From positions 1-64,000 of the forward strand of contig NZ_CP035501.1 of NCBI RefSeq assembly GCF_004135585.1: a stretch of 64,000 nt of DNA. Direction: 5' to 3'. Of this stretch, positions 16,347 through 25,597 are shown in pieces. This DNA is from Sphingosinicella sp. BN140058 (lineage in GTDB: Bacteria; Pseudomonadota; Alphaproteobacteria; Sphingomonadales; Sphingomonadaceae). The position numbers and the translations under genes are program-made. Position 1 is the stretch's first letter, and every line of letters begins with the position of its first letter. The notes below the pieces were generated by a model. That model was not told where the DNA came from, did no database searches, and was given only the letters and a program-made list of their open reading frames with translations.

Positions 16347-19300
16347 ATGACGATGCTCACGGAACCTGAACCCACCAGCCTTCAATTCCTTCACGGAGAC
16401 AGCCACGTTGCGGCGCGCATGCGTGCGCAGGACTGGTCATGCTCACCCTTGGGCGATCCTGAGCGCTGGCCTCAGGCGCTTCGGCTGATCGTCGATCTGA
16501 TGCTCTCGTCCAAATTCCCGATGTTCGTGGCCTGGGGGCCGGAGCTCGGCTTTCTCTACAACGATGCTTATGCGGAAATCCTTGCCGCGAAGCACCCGGC
16601 CGCACTCGGCGCCCGCTTCCAGGAGATCTGGCTGGAAATCTGGCCGGACATCGTGCCGCTGGTCGACGCGGCGATGGCCGGCCGCGCGACCTTTCGCGAA
16701 GATCTGCCGCTTCGGATGCGCCGCAAGGGTTATGACGAGCAGACCTGGTTCACCTTCTCCTATTCGCCGGTGCGCGACGAAAGCGGCGCGGTCGCAGGAA
16801 TGTTCTGCGCCTGCACCGAGACCACGGGCCGGATCGTGGCCGAGCGGGCGGTCAGCGAAAGCGAGATGCGGTTTCGCAACATGGCCGATCATGCCCCGGT
16901 GATGATGTGGGTCACCGACACGGACGGCTATTGCAGCTACCTCAATCGCGGATGGTACGAATTCACCGGTCAGTCGGCTGAGGAAGCCCAAGGCTTCGGC
17001 TGGCTCGATGCGACGCATCCGGACGATCGCACCGCCGCGGAAGAGACGTTTCGCAAGGCCAATGCCGCGCGGGCCCCGTTCCGTATCGAATATCGACTGC
17101 GCCGTGCCGACGGCACCTACCGTTGGGCACTCGACGCGGCCGCACCGCGCTTCGGCGAGGACGGCACCTATCTCGGCTATGTCGGATCGGTCATCGACAT
17201 CGACGCACGTCGTGAGAGCGAGGAGCGGCAACGCGAATCCGAAGCGTCCCTGCGCAAGCTCACCAACGCACTGCCCGCCTTCGTCTGGTTCGCCGATCCC
17301 GGCGGCGAGCTTCGCTATTTCAACGACCGCTGGTACGAATATACCGGCCAGACGCCCGAGCAGGCGCTGCCCAACGGCTGGGTGGACACCCTGCACCCGG
17401 ACGATGTTGCCGCCACGGCCGCGCGCTGGGCCGAAGCGCGCGCGAGCGAAAGCTCGTACGAAATGGAGGTCCGCTACCGGCGGCACGATGGTGCCTTTCG
17501 CTGGTACGTTGCCCGTGCCGAACCGATCCGCGACCCCGACGGGCTGGTCACGACATGGGTCGGCAGCTCGATCGACATCCATGACCGGAAGCAGGCGGAA
17601 AATGCGTTGCGAGCGAGCGAGGCGCAATTCCGGCTGATGGCCGACGCCGTGCCGCAGATCGTGTGGATCACCGATGCCGATGGCCGCGCCGAATTCTTCA
17701 ACAAGCATTGGTCGGACTATACCGGAGCCGCCTTCGAGCCGACCACGGCGGCCCGCGTCGCGGCAGATCACGTCCATCCCGATGATGCCCAGGCGACGAT
17801 GGACGCCTTCGACGAGGCCCGCCGCACCGGCAACACCTTCCTTGTCGAACATCGGATCCGCGCCGCATCCGGCGACTACCGCTGGTTTCTCGTGCGCGGG
17901 GAGCCCCACCGCGACGCCGCGAGCGGAAAGATCGTGCGCTGGTTCGGCGCCTCGGTCGACATTCACGACCGCAAGATTGCCGAAGCCGCGCTCAGGAAAC
18001 TGAACGAGACTCTCGAAGCTCAGGTCGCGGCACGCTCGGCCGAGCGCGATCGCCTCTGGAACCTCTCGCAGGACATGCTCGCCCGCGCCGATTACAGCGG
18101 GATGATGTCGGCGGTGAGCCCGGCGTGGACGCAGGTGCTGGGCTGGAACGAGGCCGAACTGCTGACCCGGGGCTATGCCACCTTCATGCACCCGGAAGAC
18201 GCGGATCCGACGCTGGCGGCAATCGCGGACATGTCACGCACACGCAGCCCGACCCGTTTCGAAAACCGGATCGCGACCAGCGCCGGCGGATGGAAGCCGA
18301 TCGAGTGGACCGTCGCGCCGGAACCGGATGGCATCAACTTCATCGCAGTCGGCCGCGACCTCAGCCACGCCAAGGCGCGCGAGGCGGAGCTCGCCGCTGC
18401 CCAGGAAGCCCTCCGCCAGAGCCAGAAGATGGAAGCGATGGGCAGTCTCACCGGCGGCGTCGCCCACGATTTCAACAATCTGCTGACGCCGATCATCGGC
18501 TCGCTCGACATGCTGGTGCGCAAGGGCATCGGCAGCGAGCGTGAGAAGAGGTTGATCGACGGTGCGCTGCAATCGGCCGAGCGCGCGAAAACCTTGGTGC
18601 AACGCCTGCTCGCCTTCGCCCGCCGGCAGCCGCTGCAGCCGACCGCCCTCGACATCCCTGCCCTCGTCGAGAGCATGGTGGATCTGATCGGTTCGACCGT
18701 CGGCCCGACGATCGACGTGCGTGTCGCGCTCGCGCCCGATCTGCCGCCGGCCCGCGCCGACGCCAACCAGCTCGAAATGGCGTTGCTCAATCTGGCCGTG
18801 AACGCGCGCGATGCCATGCCGCGCGGCGGCCAGTTGACGATCGCCGCCGATCAACCGGGCCCTCGCGCGACACGCCCCGCGGGGCTCAGACCCGGTCACT
18901 ATGTCCGCCTTGCGGTCACAGACACCGGAACCGGCATGGACGAGGCGACCCGCGCCCGCGCGATCGAGCCGTTCTTCTCGACCAAGGGCATCGGCAAGGG
19001 GACCGGACTCGGCCTCTCGATGGTGCACGGACTGGCGGCGCAGCTCGGCGGCGGAATGACGATCGAGAGCGCCCCCGGTCAGGGAACGACGATCGAGCTG
19101 TGGCTTCCGATCAGCACGACGCCGGTCCTTGAGGACGATGATCGTGCCGGCCAGCAGCAGGCGATGGTCGGGCGCGGCACCGCACTCCTCGTCGACGACG
19201 AGGAACTCGTCCGGATGAGCACGGCCGACATGCTGATCGACTTGGGGTTCGACGTGATCGAGCTGGCGTCGGCGGAGGAAGCCCTGCACCTCGTCCGAGA

Positions 19301-19550
19301 GGGCGCCGGAGTCGATCTTCTGGTCACCGATCATCTGATGCCGGGCATGACCGGAGTCGAGCTCGCGCGCCAGGTGCGGACCGTCAGCCCCGAGCTGCCG
19401 ATCCTGATCGTATCCGGCTATGCGGAGATGGACGGTGTCGCGCCCGATCTCGCCCGCCTGACCAAGCCGTTCCGCAACGTCGATCTTGCCGCGCGGCTGG
19501 CGGCGCTGCTGCCGACTGCGACGCAGGCTAAACCAAGGACGAGATCATGA
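16347..19550 (+). CDS. hybrid sensor histidine kinase with several PAS domains and a receiver
   Basis: This is a 1067-aa cytoplasmic sensor kinase with no membrane helix. A degenerate PAS-like region (about 20-165) is followed by PAS/PAC repeats at about 175-295, 305-420, 430-550 and 575-690, each with the HPDD turn. The phosphoacceptor domain has GGVAHDFNNLLTP with H707. The ATPase domain has N-box NLAVNARDAM and G boxes DTGTGM and GKGTGLGLSMV. A C-terminal receiver (about 945-1060) has acceptor D995 in VTDHLMPGM and a later Lys in LTKPF. It is not next to a response-regulator gene, so the output partner is elsewhere. Stacked PAS domains suggest sensing of small molecules, redox or light. 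Confidence 0.92.
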   Translation: MTMLTEPEPTSLQFLHGDSHVAARMRAQDWSCSPLGDPERWPQALRLIVDLMLSSKFPMFVAWGPELGFLYNDAYAEILAAKHPAALGARFQEIWLEIWPDIVPLVDAAMAGRATFREDLPLRMRRKGYDEQTWFTFSYSPVRDESGAVAGMFCACTETTGRIVAERAVSESEMRFRNMADHAPVMMWVTDTDGYCSYLNRGWYEFTGQSAEEAQGFGWLDATHPDDRTAAEETFRKANAARAPFRIEYRLRRADGTYRWALDAAAPRFGEDGTYLGYVGSVIDIDARRESEERQRESEASLRKLTNALPAFVWFADPGGELRYFNDRWYEYTGQTPEQALPNGWVDTLHPDDVAATAARWAEARASESSYEMEVRYRRHDGAFRWYVARAEPIRDPDGLVTTWVGSSIDIHDRKQAENALRASEAQFRLMADAVPQIVWITDADGRAEFFNKHWSDYTGAAFEPTTAARVAADHVHPDDAQATMDAFDEARRTGNTFLVEHRIRAASGDYRWFLVRGEPHRDAASGKIVRWFGASVDIHDRKIAEAALRKLNETLEAQVAARSAERDRLWNLSQDMLARADYSGMMSAVSPAWTQVLGWNEAELLTRGYATFMHPEDADPTLAAIADMSRTRSPTRFENRIATSAGGWKPIEWTVAPEPDGINFIAVGRDLSHAKAREAELAAAQEALRQSQKMEAMGSLTGGVAHDFNNLLTPIIGSLDMLVRKGIGSEREKRLIDGALQSAERAKTLVQRLLAFARRQPLQPTALDIPALVESMVDLIGSTVGPTIDVRVALAPDLPPARADANQLEMALLNLAVNARDAMPRGGQLTIAADQPGPRATRPAGLRPGHYVRLAVTDTGTGMDEATRARAIEPFFSTKGIGKGTGLGLSMVHGLAAQLGGGMTIESAPGQGTTIELWLPISTTPVLEDDDRAGQQQAMVGRGTALLVDDEELVRMSTADMLIDLGFDVIELASAEEALHLVREGAGVDLLVTDHLMPGMTGVELARQVRTVSPELPILIVSGYAEMDGVAPDLARLTKPFRNVDLAARLAALLPTATQAKPRTRS

Positions 19551-19553
19551 TTC

Positions 19554-19582
19554 TCGGATCAGGCTGACTCAGCCTGATCCGA
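19554..19582. terminator. long perfect hairpin after the histidine kinase gene
   Basis: Two 14-nt arms (19554-19567 and 19569-19582) are exact reverse complements around a single base. The hairpin starts 3 bp past the kinase stop codon and lies before the fliS remnant on the other strand. It lacks a T-run, so it could be an mRNA-end stabiliser or a dyad binding site rather than a classic terminator. Confidence 0.5.
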
Positions 19583-19598
19583 TCATGCTCTGAGGCGC

Positions 19599-19904
19599 TC
19601 ACCCGATCTCCTGCCAGGCCGATGCGATCTCCGCCAGCATGCCGCGGCCGCGGAGCAGCGGCTCCGCATCGTTGGCCTGGGCGGCGGCGATGGTGAGCCG
19701 GCGCGCCTCGCCACAGATCGTGGCCAGCAAGGCGGCGACGTCGCCACCCTGCGCGTGATCGAGGCTGGCCTCGAGCCCGGCGAGGAGCGCCCGCGCCTGG
19801 CGGGCGCCGCGCTGAATGAAGTCGCGGCGGCTGCAGGCCGCCGTCATCGCGTCCAGCGCCTTGATCAATTTCTCGAACAGGATGCCGACGAGCCCGTGCG
19901 CGCT
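19599..19904 (-). pseudogene. fliS (flagellin chaperone) remnant, 5' end lost
   Basis: The minus-strand frame reads SAHGLVGILFEKLIKALDAM (19904 leftwards) and then GARQARALLAGLEASLDHAQ GGDVAALLATICGEARRL, which follow the FliS helical-bundle pattern to its C-terminal AEIASAWQEIG. The first roughly 20 residues, with the start codon and the tip of helix 1, are missing. The homology stops in the same few bases where flagellin homology begins on the other strand. The frame remains open, and a TTG at 19868 could allow an 89-aa product, but it lacks the N-terminal part that clasps flagellin. The FliS match is from family pattern memory and should be confirmed with a profile. Confidence 0.65.
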
Positions 19905-20036
19905 CCGAGAGAGGACGCGGATTACGGCCAGGAAACCACCAATCTCGCCAAGGCCCAGATCCTCAGCCAGGCGAGCCAGGCGATGCTCGCCCAGGCCAAC
20001 CAGAGTCAGCAGGGCGTGTTGAGCCTGCTCCGGTAA
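19902..20036 (+). pseudogene. flagellin C-terminal remnant
   Basis: On the plus strand the last 43 codons read EDADYGQETTNLAKAQILSQ ASQAMLAQANQSQQGVLSLLR and then stop. This is the flagellin C-terminal D0 helix, conserved in bacterial flagellins. The upstream D1, D2 and N-terminal parts, about 230 or more residues, are absent and replaced by antisense fliS. No start codon or ribosome site belongs to it, although the frame happens to stay open upstream to 19755. It is followed by an intact terminator at 20064-20095, evidently that of the original flagellin gene. Confidence 0.8.
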
Positions 20037-20063
20037 GCGTAGCGTACCCCACCCCCTCGACGA

Positions 20064-20095
20064 CCCGGCGCGGAGAAGTCCGCGCCGGGCTTTTT
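20064..20095 (+). terminator. intrinsic terminator retained from the lost flagellin gene
   Basis: A perfect 11-bp stem (20064-20074 with 20079-20089), a GAAG loop and a T5 run follow the flagellin remnant by 27 bp. It is a textbook Rho-independent terminator on the plus strand. The minus-strand acyltransferase gene ends right beside it at 20095. Confidence 0.88.
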
Positions 20096-22164
20096 CATGG
20101 GTGCGTCCGGGACGGCGTCGAACGGTCTGTCACACGATCCGCCGCAAGCGCCGCTTCGAACGCCGGAAACAGGCGCGCGTTCGCGGCGTCGGTGACATGG
20201 TCGCCGTCGAAGAACAGGATCGTGCCGCCGAGCACGGCGCCGCAACGCGCCGCCGGGCACAGGATCGGCAGCGGATCGAAGATACGGGCATTGGGCAGGC
20301 CGCCCGCCAAAGCGTGCAGCTCGCGCAGGATTGCCGCCCGCTGCCGTTCGACGGCGTTCCGCGCGATCTCCAGGCCGGCCCTGCAATCGGGATTAGCCCG
20401 ATTGAACCAGTCGGAACAGCGATAGGGCACGGACGGCAGCACCGGTTTCGGCGCCTCGAACACGAGCATGACGCCTTTGGCCGACAGCAGGCGCAGCGCG
20501 GCAAGCACCTCGTGCTCGTCCTGCCGCCAATCCGCGCCCGCATCATCCGCACGCCAAGCCCGGTAGCCGGGGGCGAGACGCGGAAGCCGCAGGGACTCCA
20601 TCAACAGCACGTCGCCGCGCTTCACGTCGCGCACCAGCAGGGCGGCGGCGCCCCGGCGGAACGCGCGGCAGGCGCCAGTGTCCCGCGTCAAGCGGGCGAT
20701 GCGCGGGAACTCGCATCCCTCACGGTGGAGAATGATCGCCGTTACCCGCCGCGCGGCGGCATCGCGCCGGGCGAGGCTGCCGGCCGCACGGGCATGCGAG
20801 TCCCCGACGACGAACAGTCGCCCGCCGTTCGAACGGCCGGCACAGAGCGGCGTCCACGCCAGCATCGTGCCGCCGGCGACCGGTCGGCTTTCGGATCGCA
20901 GCGCGCAGCCCGGCGGTTTCAGGTCTTTGAAGATCCGACTGTGATGCATCTGGCTGAGCGTCAGCCCGCCTTCCTGCGAAAAGAGCAGCAGGATCGCGGC
21001 GGCACAGATCATGGCGAGCCCGATGCCCGCGACGATCACCCGTCCCGGCGCCGCCACCGCACGATCCTTGAGGCTTCGCACCGGACGCTCGACGAAGGCG
21101 TAGGACGCGGCGGCAAGGGCAAAGGTCAGGACGATTGCGGCCGCTGCGGCGAGCGCCGTGTCGATGCCGATCGTCCAGCGAAACAGCACGAAAACCGGCC
21201 AGTGCCACAAATAAAGCGGGTAGGAGCGCAGTCCGATCCAGAGCATCGGCGCGGTGGCGAGCAGCTGACTGAGCCGAAGCCGCGGGCGTGCGGTGACCAG
21301 CAGGATCAGCATCCCGCTGCTCGCGGCCGCGAGGACGCTCGAACGAACCCAGCCCGCCGGATCGGGAAACAGCATTGCGAGAGCGAGCAAGGCAACGGCG
21401 AAGAGCATCAGCATCGCGAGCGCCGATCGGGGCAACGCCGCCACCCGCGTCCGCCCGGCCTCGCTGGCCATGCCCAGGCAGGTTCCGAGCGCCAGCGCCC
21501 AGAAGCGGCTTGGCATCAGGTAGAAGGCCAGGCGCGGTGCCGGCGCGCGCAGCCCGATGCACAGCAACAGCGAGCCGACGCCGAGCAATGCGATCGTCAG
21601 CAGCACCCCGCGCCGCCCCGTGTCCGGCGCGCGAAGCCACAGCCAGATCGCCAGCGGACAGACGAGGTAGAATTGCTCTTCGACGCCAAGCGTCCAGCTG
21701 TGGAGGAATGGCTGGTAGTCGGCCGACGGCGCGAAATAATTGGCGTCGGTGAACGCAAGCACCAGATTGGCAGCGCCCGCCGCCGCGCCGAGCGCGATCG
21801 CGCGGGTGTCGGTCATCACGCCGACATTGGGGATGAACAGGATCGAGAAGAGCGTGACCGTCACCAGCATCAGCGCGAGCGCCGGCAGCAGGCGGACGAT
21901 CCTGCGTGCGTAGAAGCCGGCCAGGAACATCGGCAGGGTCTGCGCGGGCTGGGCGATCAGCGACCGGGCGACGACGAAGCCCGAAATGACGAAGAAGATG
22001 TCGACACCGGCATAACCGCCCGGAAGCCGGCCGGGACGCAGATGGAACAACATCACCGCAAGCACGGCCACCGCACGAAGGCCGTCCACCGCCGGAATGT
22101 AGGCGCCCCGCGCGGCGCACGCTGCCGGATGATCCCCCCTCACCCCTCGGAGACCTAAACGCAA
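20095..22164 (-). CDS. acyltransferase-3 / SGNH-hydrolase fusion (OafA/YrhL type)
   Basis: An integral-membrane acyltransferase (about 10 helices, residues 20-350) opens with PAVDGLRAVAVLAVMLFH, carrying the family's Arg and catalytic His, and FFVISGFVV. A linker follows. The periplasmic SGNH domain has FVVGDSHARAAG (Ser) and a C-terminal DGDHVTDAANARLF for the Asp/His pair. Such proteins acetylate sugars of O-antigen, capsule or exopolysaccharide. Length is 689 aa; the start is TTG at 22164, with a GTG 21 bp downstream as alternative. It closely resembles the gene at 30322-32457, so the two are paralogues. Confidence 0.9.
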   Translation of the reverse strand: MRLGLRGVRGDHPAACAARGAYIPAVDGLRAVAVLAVMLFHLRPGRLPGGYAGVDIFFVISGFVVARSLIAQPAQTLPMFLAGFYARRIVRLLPALALMLVTVTLFSILFIPNVGVMTDTRAIALGAAAGAANLVLAFTDANYFAPSADYQPFLHSWTLGVEEQFYLVCPLAIWLWLRAPDTGRRGVLLTIALLGVGSLLLCIGLRAPAPRLAFYLMPSRFWALALGTCLGMASEAGRTRVAALPRSALAMLMLFAVALLALAMLFPDPAGWVRSSVLAAASSGMLILLVTARPRLRLSQLLATAPMLWIGLRSYPLYLWHWPVFVLFRWTIGIDTALAAAAAIVLTFALAAASYAFVERPVRSLKDRAVAAPGRVIVAGIGLAMICAAAILLLFSQEGGLTLSQMHHSRIFKDLKPPGCALRSESRPVAGGTMLAWTPLCAGRSNGGRLFVVGDSHARAAGSLARRDAAARRVTAIILHREGCEFPRIARLTRDTGACRAFRRGAAALLVRDVKRGDVLLMESLRLPRLAPGYRAWRADDAGADWRQDEHEVLAALRLLSAKGVMLVFEAPKPVLPSVPYRCSDWFNRANPDCRAGLEIARNAVERQRAAILRELHALAGGLPNARIFDPLPILCPAARCGAVLGGTILFFDGDHVTDAANARLFPAFEAALAADRVTDRSTPSRTHP

Positions 22165-22237
22165 TCATGGGGCTGGTCGAGCAGGCTTCGTCCGGCACGA
22201 TGGTTGTTGCGCGGAACGAGGGTCTGCAGCAGCTTTG

Positions 22238-23149
22238 CTACCGGCGGCCGGCCAGCCGTGCGAGAAAGCCCGGTCGCGGGGCGGGCACGGCGGCCGGCCG
22301 GCGCAGGTCGGCGAGCCTGCGCTCGAATTCCTCCACCGTCACCGGCGCGTTCGGGTTGGCGATCGCGCCGACATGGGCTTCGGCCACCCTACCCGAGACG
22401 AAGTCGGCGGCGTCATGCTCGAAATAGCGGCCGTTGCCGACGTCGAACATCAGCAAGCGCGCGCCGGCGCTGTCCGGATCCGGCGTGAACAGCAGCGCCT
22501 GCGCCTCCTCCGGCACGAACGAGGCCATGATCGCCGCGCGCACGCGCTCGGTCGTGTTCGGCGGCGAGCCGTGGATCAGCCGGCCGTCGAAGATCACCGC
22601 CTGCCCCGCCTTCAGCGACAGCGCAGTGGCATGGCGGGCGATCCGATCCCGATAGCGCCAATAATATTCCGGGATCCCGGGCCCGTTGATCTGCCGCGAC
22701 ACTTTATGGCTGCCGGGGATGACGTGGAGCCGGCCATTGGCTTCCTCGACGTCGACCAGCGGGCACCAGAGGGTCAGCGAGGCGATATCGGGATCGGTGG
22801 TGAGCGTCGGATCGGTGTGCAGCGCGAGCGTGCCCGCGCCGCCTTTCTTGGCGACGATGCCGGCCGTGACCAGCCGATGCCGGTCGAGCAGGCGATCGGC
22901 CGCATCCGTCATCGCCGGTGCGAGCAATCGAAACAGACGCCGCCGCACCTCGAAATCGGAATCGATCACGCTCGCATAATAGGTCAGCCGGTTGCCGCCG
23001 ATTTCCGACGGCTCGAACGCACCCGCGCTCACCTCCAGCACGTGCGCGAGCAAGGCCGCCGCCGTATCGGCATCGAACAGGTCGACGACGACGAATCCGT
23101 CCGCCGTGAACGCGTCCTGCAGATCCGAGTCCTTGAAGCTGGCCCTCAC
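22238..23149 (-). CDS. phytanoyl-CoA dioxygenase (PhyH) family protein
   Basis: This 2-oxoglutarate/Fe(II)-dependent oxygenase has 303 aa. It shows the metal His-x-Asp in LALHTDPTLTTDP, the block LTLWCPLVDVEEANGRLHVI PGSHK and the distal His in FDGRLIHGSPPN, followed by the Arg for 2-oxoglutarate in ERVRAAIM. The C-terminal tail reads AIANPNAPVTVEEFERRLA and is shared with the second PhyH gene at 24655, an extension not typical of the family. Substrate is unknown. Given the neighbours, hydroxylation of a surface lipid or sugar is a reasonable guess. Confidence 0.86.
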   Translation of the reverse strand: MRASFKDSDLQDAFTADGFVVVDLFDADTAAALLAHVLEVSAGAFEPSEIGGNRLTYYASVIDSDFEVRRRLFRLLAPAMTDAADRLLDRHRLVTAGIVAKKGGAGTLALHTDPTLTTDPDIASLTLWCPLVDVEEANGRLHVIPGSHKVSRQINGPGIPEYYWRYRDRIARHATALSLKAGQAVIFDGRLIHGSPPNTTERVRAAIMASFVPEEAQALLFTPDPDSAGARLLMFDVGNGRYFEHDAADFVSGRVAEAHVGAIANPNAPVTVEEFERRLADLRRPAAVPAPRPGFLARLAGRR

Positions 23150-23330
23150 CCGCGATGCTCCCGCCCCTCGCTGGCAGAATGTGCGCCCACCGGCCGACCG
23201 TCAAGCGGCACCGGTCCGCCCGGTTGTGCCGCATCCGAGCATAGCAAGTTTTGTCGTGCCGACTTCTAGATCCTCCCATCCGCTTTGCGGACAGGCAAGG
23301 TCGGGATGATCGGATGAGATCGCCCCGCCG

Positions 23331-24278
23331 TCATTCGGCCCGATAGGCGCTTCGGAAAGGGGCGAACAGCGGGTCTTCGGTCAGCGAGGCGCCGCGCCCG
23401 TTCCAGACGGCGGCGACTCGCTCGATCGCCTCCGGGTCGAACCCGATCGGGCGGGGCCGCAGCCGCTGCAGGGCGGCGGCGAGGCCCCTGCCCCGGCCGT
23501 GGCGGATCGCACGCAAAAAGCGCGGCCGCACGGTACGGCCGATCGGCCCAGGCAAGCGCAGCATTTGCCGGGTGAGCACCGGATACCAGACATGCTCGGC
23601 CGGGCTCAGCGCCGGATTGATCCGCTTCGGCGCCGGCGGATGCGGCGCCAACCCGAGCCGCGCTTCTAGCGCGCCGGTGAACGCGGCCGGATCTGCCTGC
23701 AGCAGTTCGAACGGCATCACGATGACGTTTTCCGCGCCGAACGTTCGCCGGTAGAGCGCAACCAGATAATCATAATCCCACAAGCGCCGATCGGCCCCGA
23801 GCGCCGCCACCCAGGCATCGCAGAAGCCGGTGAAATCCAGCGTGCCGCCGACCCGCAGATATTGCGAATGGAGCGAGGGCAGCAGCGAGCGGATGCCGCG
23901 CAGGACGAGCAGGATGCGGGCGTTGGGAAAGATCTCGGCGAGCCGTGCGCAGGCCAGATCCTGCTGCCCGGCGAACGTATCGGGTATCTCGGGCACGCCG
24001 CTTCGGCGCGCCAGCCCCGCCTGCGCGCTCGGCGTCGCCAGCCCTTCCGCGCTGGTCACGCGGTAGCGCAGCGGCCGCGGCGGGGCGAACGTCGATCGGG
24101 AGATCGCCTCCGGCTCGGAATAGCCGGCGAAGCCGCGGTCGGTGAAGGCGAGCTGGGGATGGGACCGATACCAGCTGCGCAGGAACGAGGAGCCGGTCTT
24201 GGGATAGCCGATGTGGATCAGGTGACCGACTGCCGATCCCTCTCCGCCGCCTGCGCCTCGATCCATCCTGGTCCGCAT
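23331..24278 (-). CDS. sulfotransferase family protein
   Basis: The 315-aa protein carries a 5'-phosphosulfate-binding loop HIGYPKTGSSFLRSW near residue 22, the hallmark of PAPS-dependent sulfotransferases. LLVLRGIRSLLPSLHSQYL is consistent with the 3'-phosphate-binding strand-helix. It is likely cytoplasmic and adds sulfate to a hydroxyl or amine of a carbohydrate or lipid before export. The first ATG is kept as start; ATG four codons in is equally possible. It lies between two PhyH genes in the decoration island. Confidence 0.8.
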   Translation of the reverse strand: MRTRMDRGAGGGEGSAVGHLIHIGYPKTGSSFLRSWYRSHPQLAFTDRGFAGYSEPEAISRSTFAPPRPLRYRVTSAEGLATPSAQAGLARRSGVPEIPDTFAGQQDLACARLAEIFPNARILLVLRGIRSLLPSLHSQYLRVGGTLDFTGFCDAWVAALGADRRLWDYDYLVALYRRTFGAENVIVMPFELLQADPAAFTGALEARLGLAPHPPAPKRINPALSPAEHVWYPVLTRQMLRLPGPIGRTVRPRFLRAIRHGRGRGLAAALQRLRPRPIGFDPEAIERVAAVWNGRGASLTEDPLFAPFRSAYRAE

Positions 24279-24373
24279 CTGTTGTGGGCGGTGATCCGAA
24301 GCCTAGCAGCGCGGCGGCAGCCAAACAATCCCGCGGCGGTCGGGGTGCAAGGGCGATTGCATGAGACCTATCA

Positions 24374-24501
24374 TCCTCCCTGTCGCCATAGGCGATGGGG
24401 AGGGGGACCATGCGAAGCATGGTGGAGGGGCCATCGGCGCCGTTTGCCCCTCCACCGCCTACGGCGGTCCCCCTCCCCATCGCCTGCGGCGACAGGGAGG
24501 A
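24374..24501. repeat. 128-bp palindromic repeat element
   Basis: The 36-nt arms (24374-24409 and 24466-24501) match as reverse complements at 34 positions, and an inner inverted repeat (GGTGGAGGGGC with GCCCCTCCACC) nests inside. The whole could fold into one long cruciform. It shares the GGGGAGGGGGACC core with the element at 61819-61975, so both belong to one dispersed family. It lies between the sulfotransferase and the second PhyH gene. Confidence 0.8.
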
Positions 24502-24654
24502 GCGAAGGGGGACACGACTCTGCAGACTCAAGTCCAATAAACTCAAGTCCAATCGCCTGAGCCCCCCGTCGCAAGCGCTCGCATGCCGATCCCGCCACCT
24601 AGGCAAAAGGCGCCGCAAGGATTATGCCATGTCGGGAAAGAAGTGGAGGGCGCG

Positions 24655-25581
24655 ATGCGGACGACCTTTGCCGATCCGGACATGCGGGCTTCGCTGCGCG
24701 ACGCCGGCTACGCCACCGCGCCGCTGCTCGATCCGGCCGAGGTCGCCGATCTCCATCGCAGGATCGCCGAGATCCGGCCGGACCTCGATTTCCCGGTGTC
24801 GGGCCTCACCCACATCTTCTATCATGCGAGCTTCCTCAGCCCCGATGTCGCTTATCGCAGGCGGGCGCTCGACATCGTCCGGGACGCCTTGCTTCCGAAG
24901 CTCCGCATGATCCTCCCGCATTATCGCGCGATCGCCGGCGGGCTGCTGGTCAAGGCGCCGCACAGCGGCGAGGTCGGCATGCATTGCGACTGGACGAGCA
25001 CGCGCGACCTTGGCGATGTCAACATCGCCATCTGGTGTCCGCTCGTCGACGTCGACGACGACAATGGCGCGCTCCGCGTCATCCCCGGCAGCCACAAGCT
25101 GGTGGACAACGTCGTCGCCGCGGGGATCAAGGGTTATTGGCAGGGCTATGAGGAGGAATTGAAGGCGCGCACGATTCCGGTCCCGCTCGCCGCCGGCGAA
25201 GCCATGTTCTTCGACGTCTCCCTGCTCCACTGGTCGCGGGAAAATCGCTCCGACGCGCTCCGGCCCGTCGCCAACCTGCTCTGCGTCCACGAGGACTCGA
25301 CCCCGGTCCTCTACGTCGCCAATCCGGCCCGCGACCGGTTCGAACTGTTCGACATGGCCGGCGACGCGATGATCGAGCACAGCGCCGCCGAGCTGTTCCG
25401 GGGCGAGGTCCGAACCCCGAGCCTCGGCACCATCCCCAACCCGAACCGCCCGGTCACGTTCGCCGAATGGGAGCGCCGCCTCGCCCGCCGGCGCGGCGAG
25501 GTCGATCCGCAGGGCGGCGGCATCGGCCACTGGATGGCGAGGAAGCTCGGCCTGCAGCCGCGCGGAGCACAGACGGCGTAA
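24655..25581 (+). CDS. phytanoyl-CoA dioxygenase (PhyH) family protein, second copy
   Basis: This Fe(II)/2-oxoglutarate oxygenase has 308 aa from the ATG at 24655, which has GGAGGG 4 nt upstream. The metal His-x-Asp lies in VGMHCDWTST and the core in IWCPLVDVDDDNGALRVI PGSHK. The distal His is in SLLHWSRENRSD. A C-terminal extension TIPNPNRPVTFAEWERRLAR matches the tail of the gene at 22238-23149, showing common ancestry despite opposite orientation. The long upstream open frame to 24583 has no start signal. It is convergent with the acyltransferase gene. Confidence 0.86.
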   Translation: MRTTFADPDMRASLRDAGYATAPLLDPAEVADLHRRIAEIRPDLDFPVSGLTHIFYHASFLSPDVAYRRRALDIVRDALLPKLRMILPHYRAIAGGLLVKAPHSGEVGMHCDWTSTRDLGDVNIAIWCPLVDVDDDNGALRVIPGSHKLVDNVVAAGIKGYWQGYEEELKARTIPVPLAAGEAMFFDVSLLHWSRENRSDALRPVANLLCVHEDSTPVLYVANPARDRFELFDMAGDAMIEHSAAELFRGEVRTPSLGTIPNPNRPVTFAEWERRLARRRGEVDPQGGGIGHWMARKLGLQPRGAQTA

Positions 25582-25597
25582 AGCAACGCCCCCGCCT

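Noticed and set aside
19755..20036. A 93-codon plus-strand gene through the fliS and flagellin region
   Set aside because: The upstream half is antisense to the fliS remnant. Only the last 43 codons have flagellin similarity, so it is annotated as a pseudogene.
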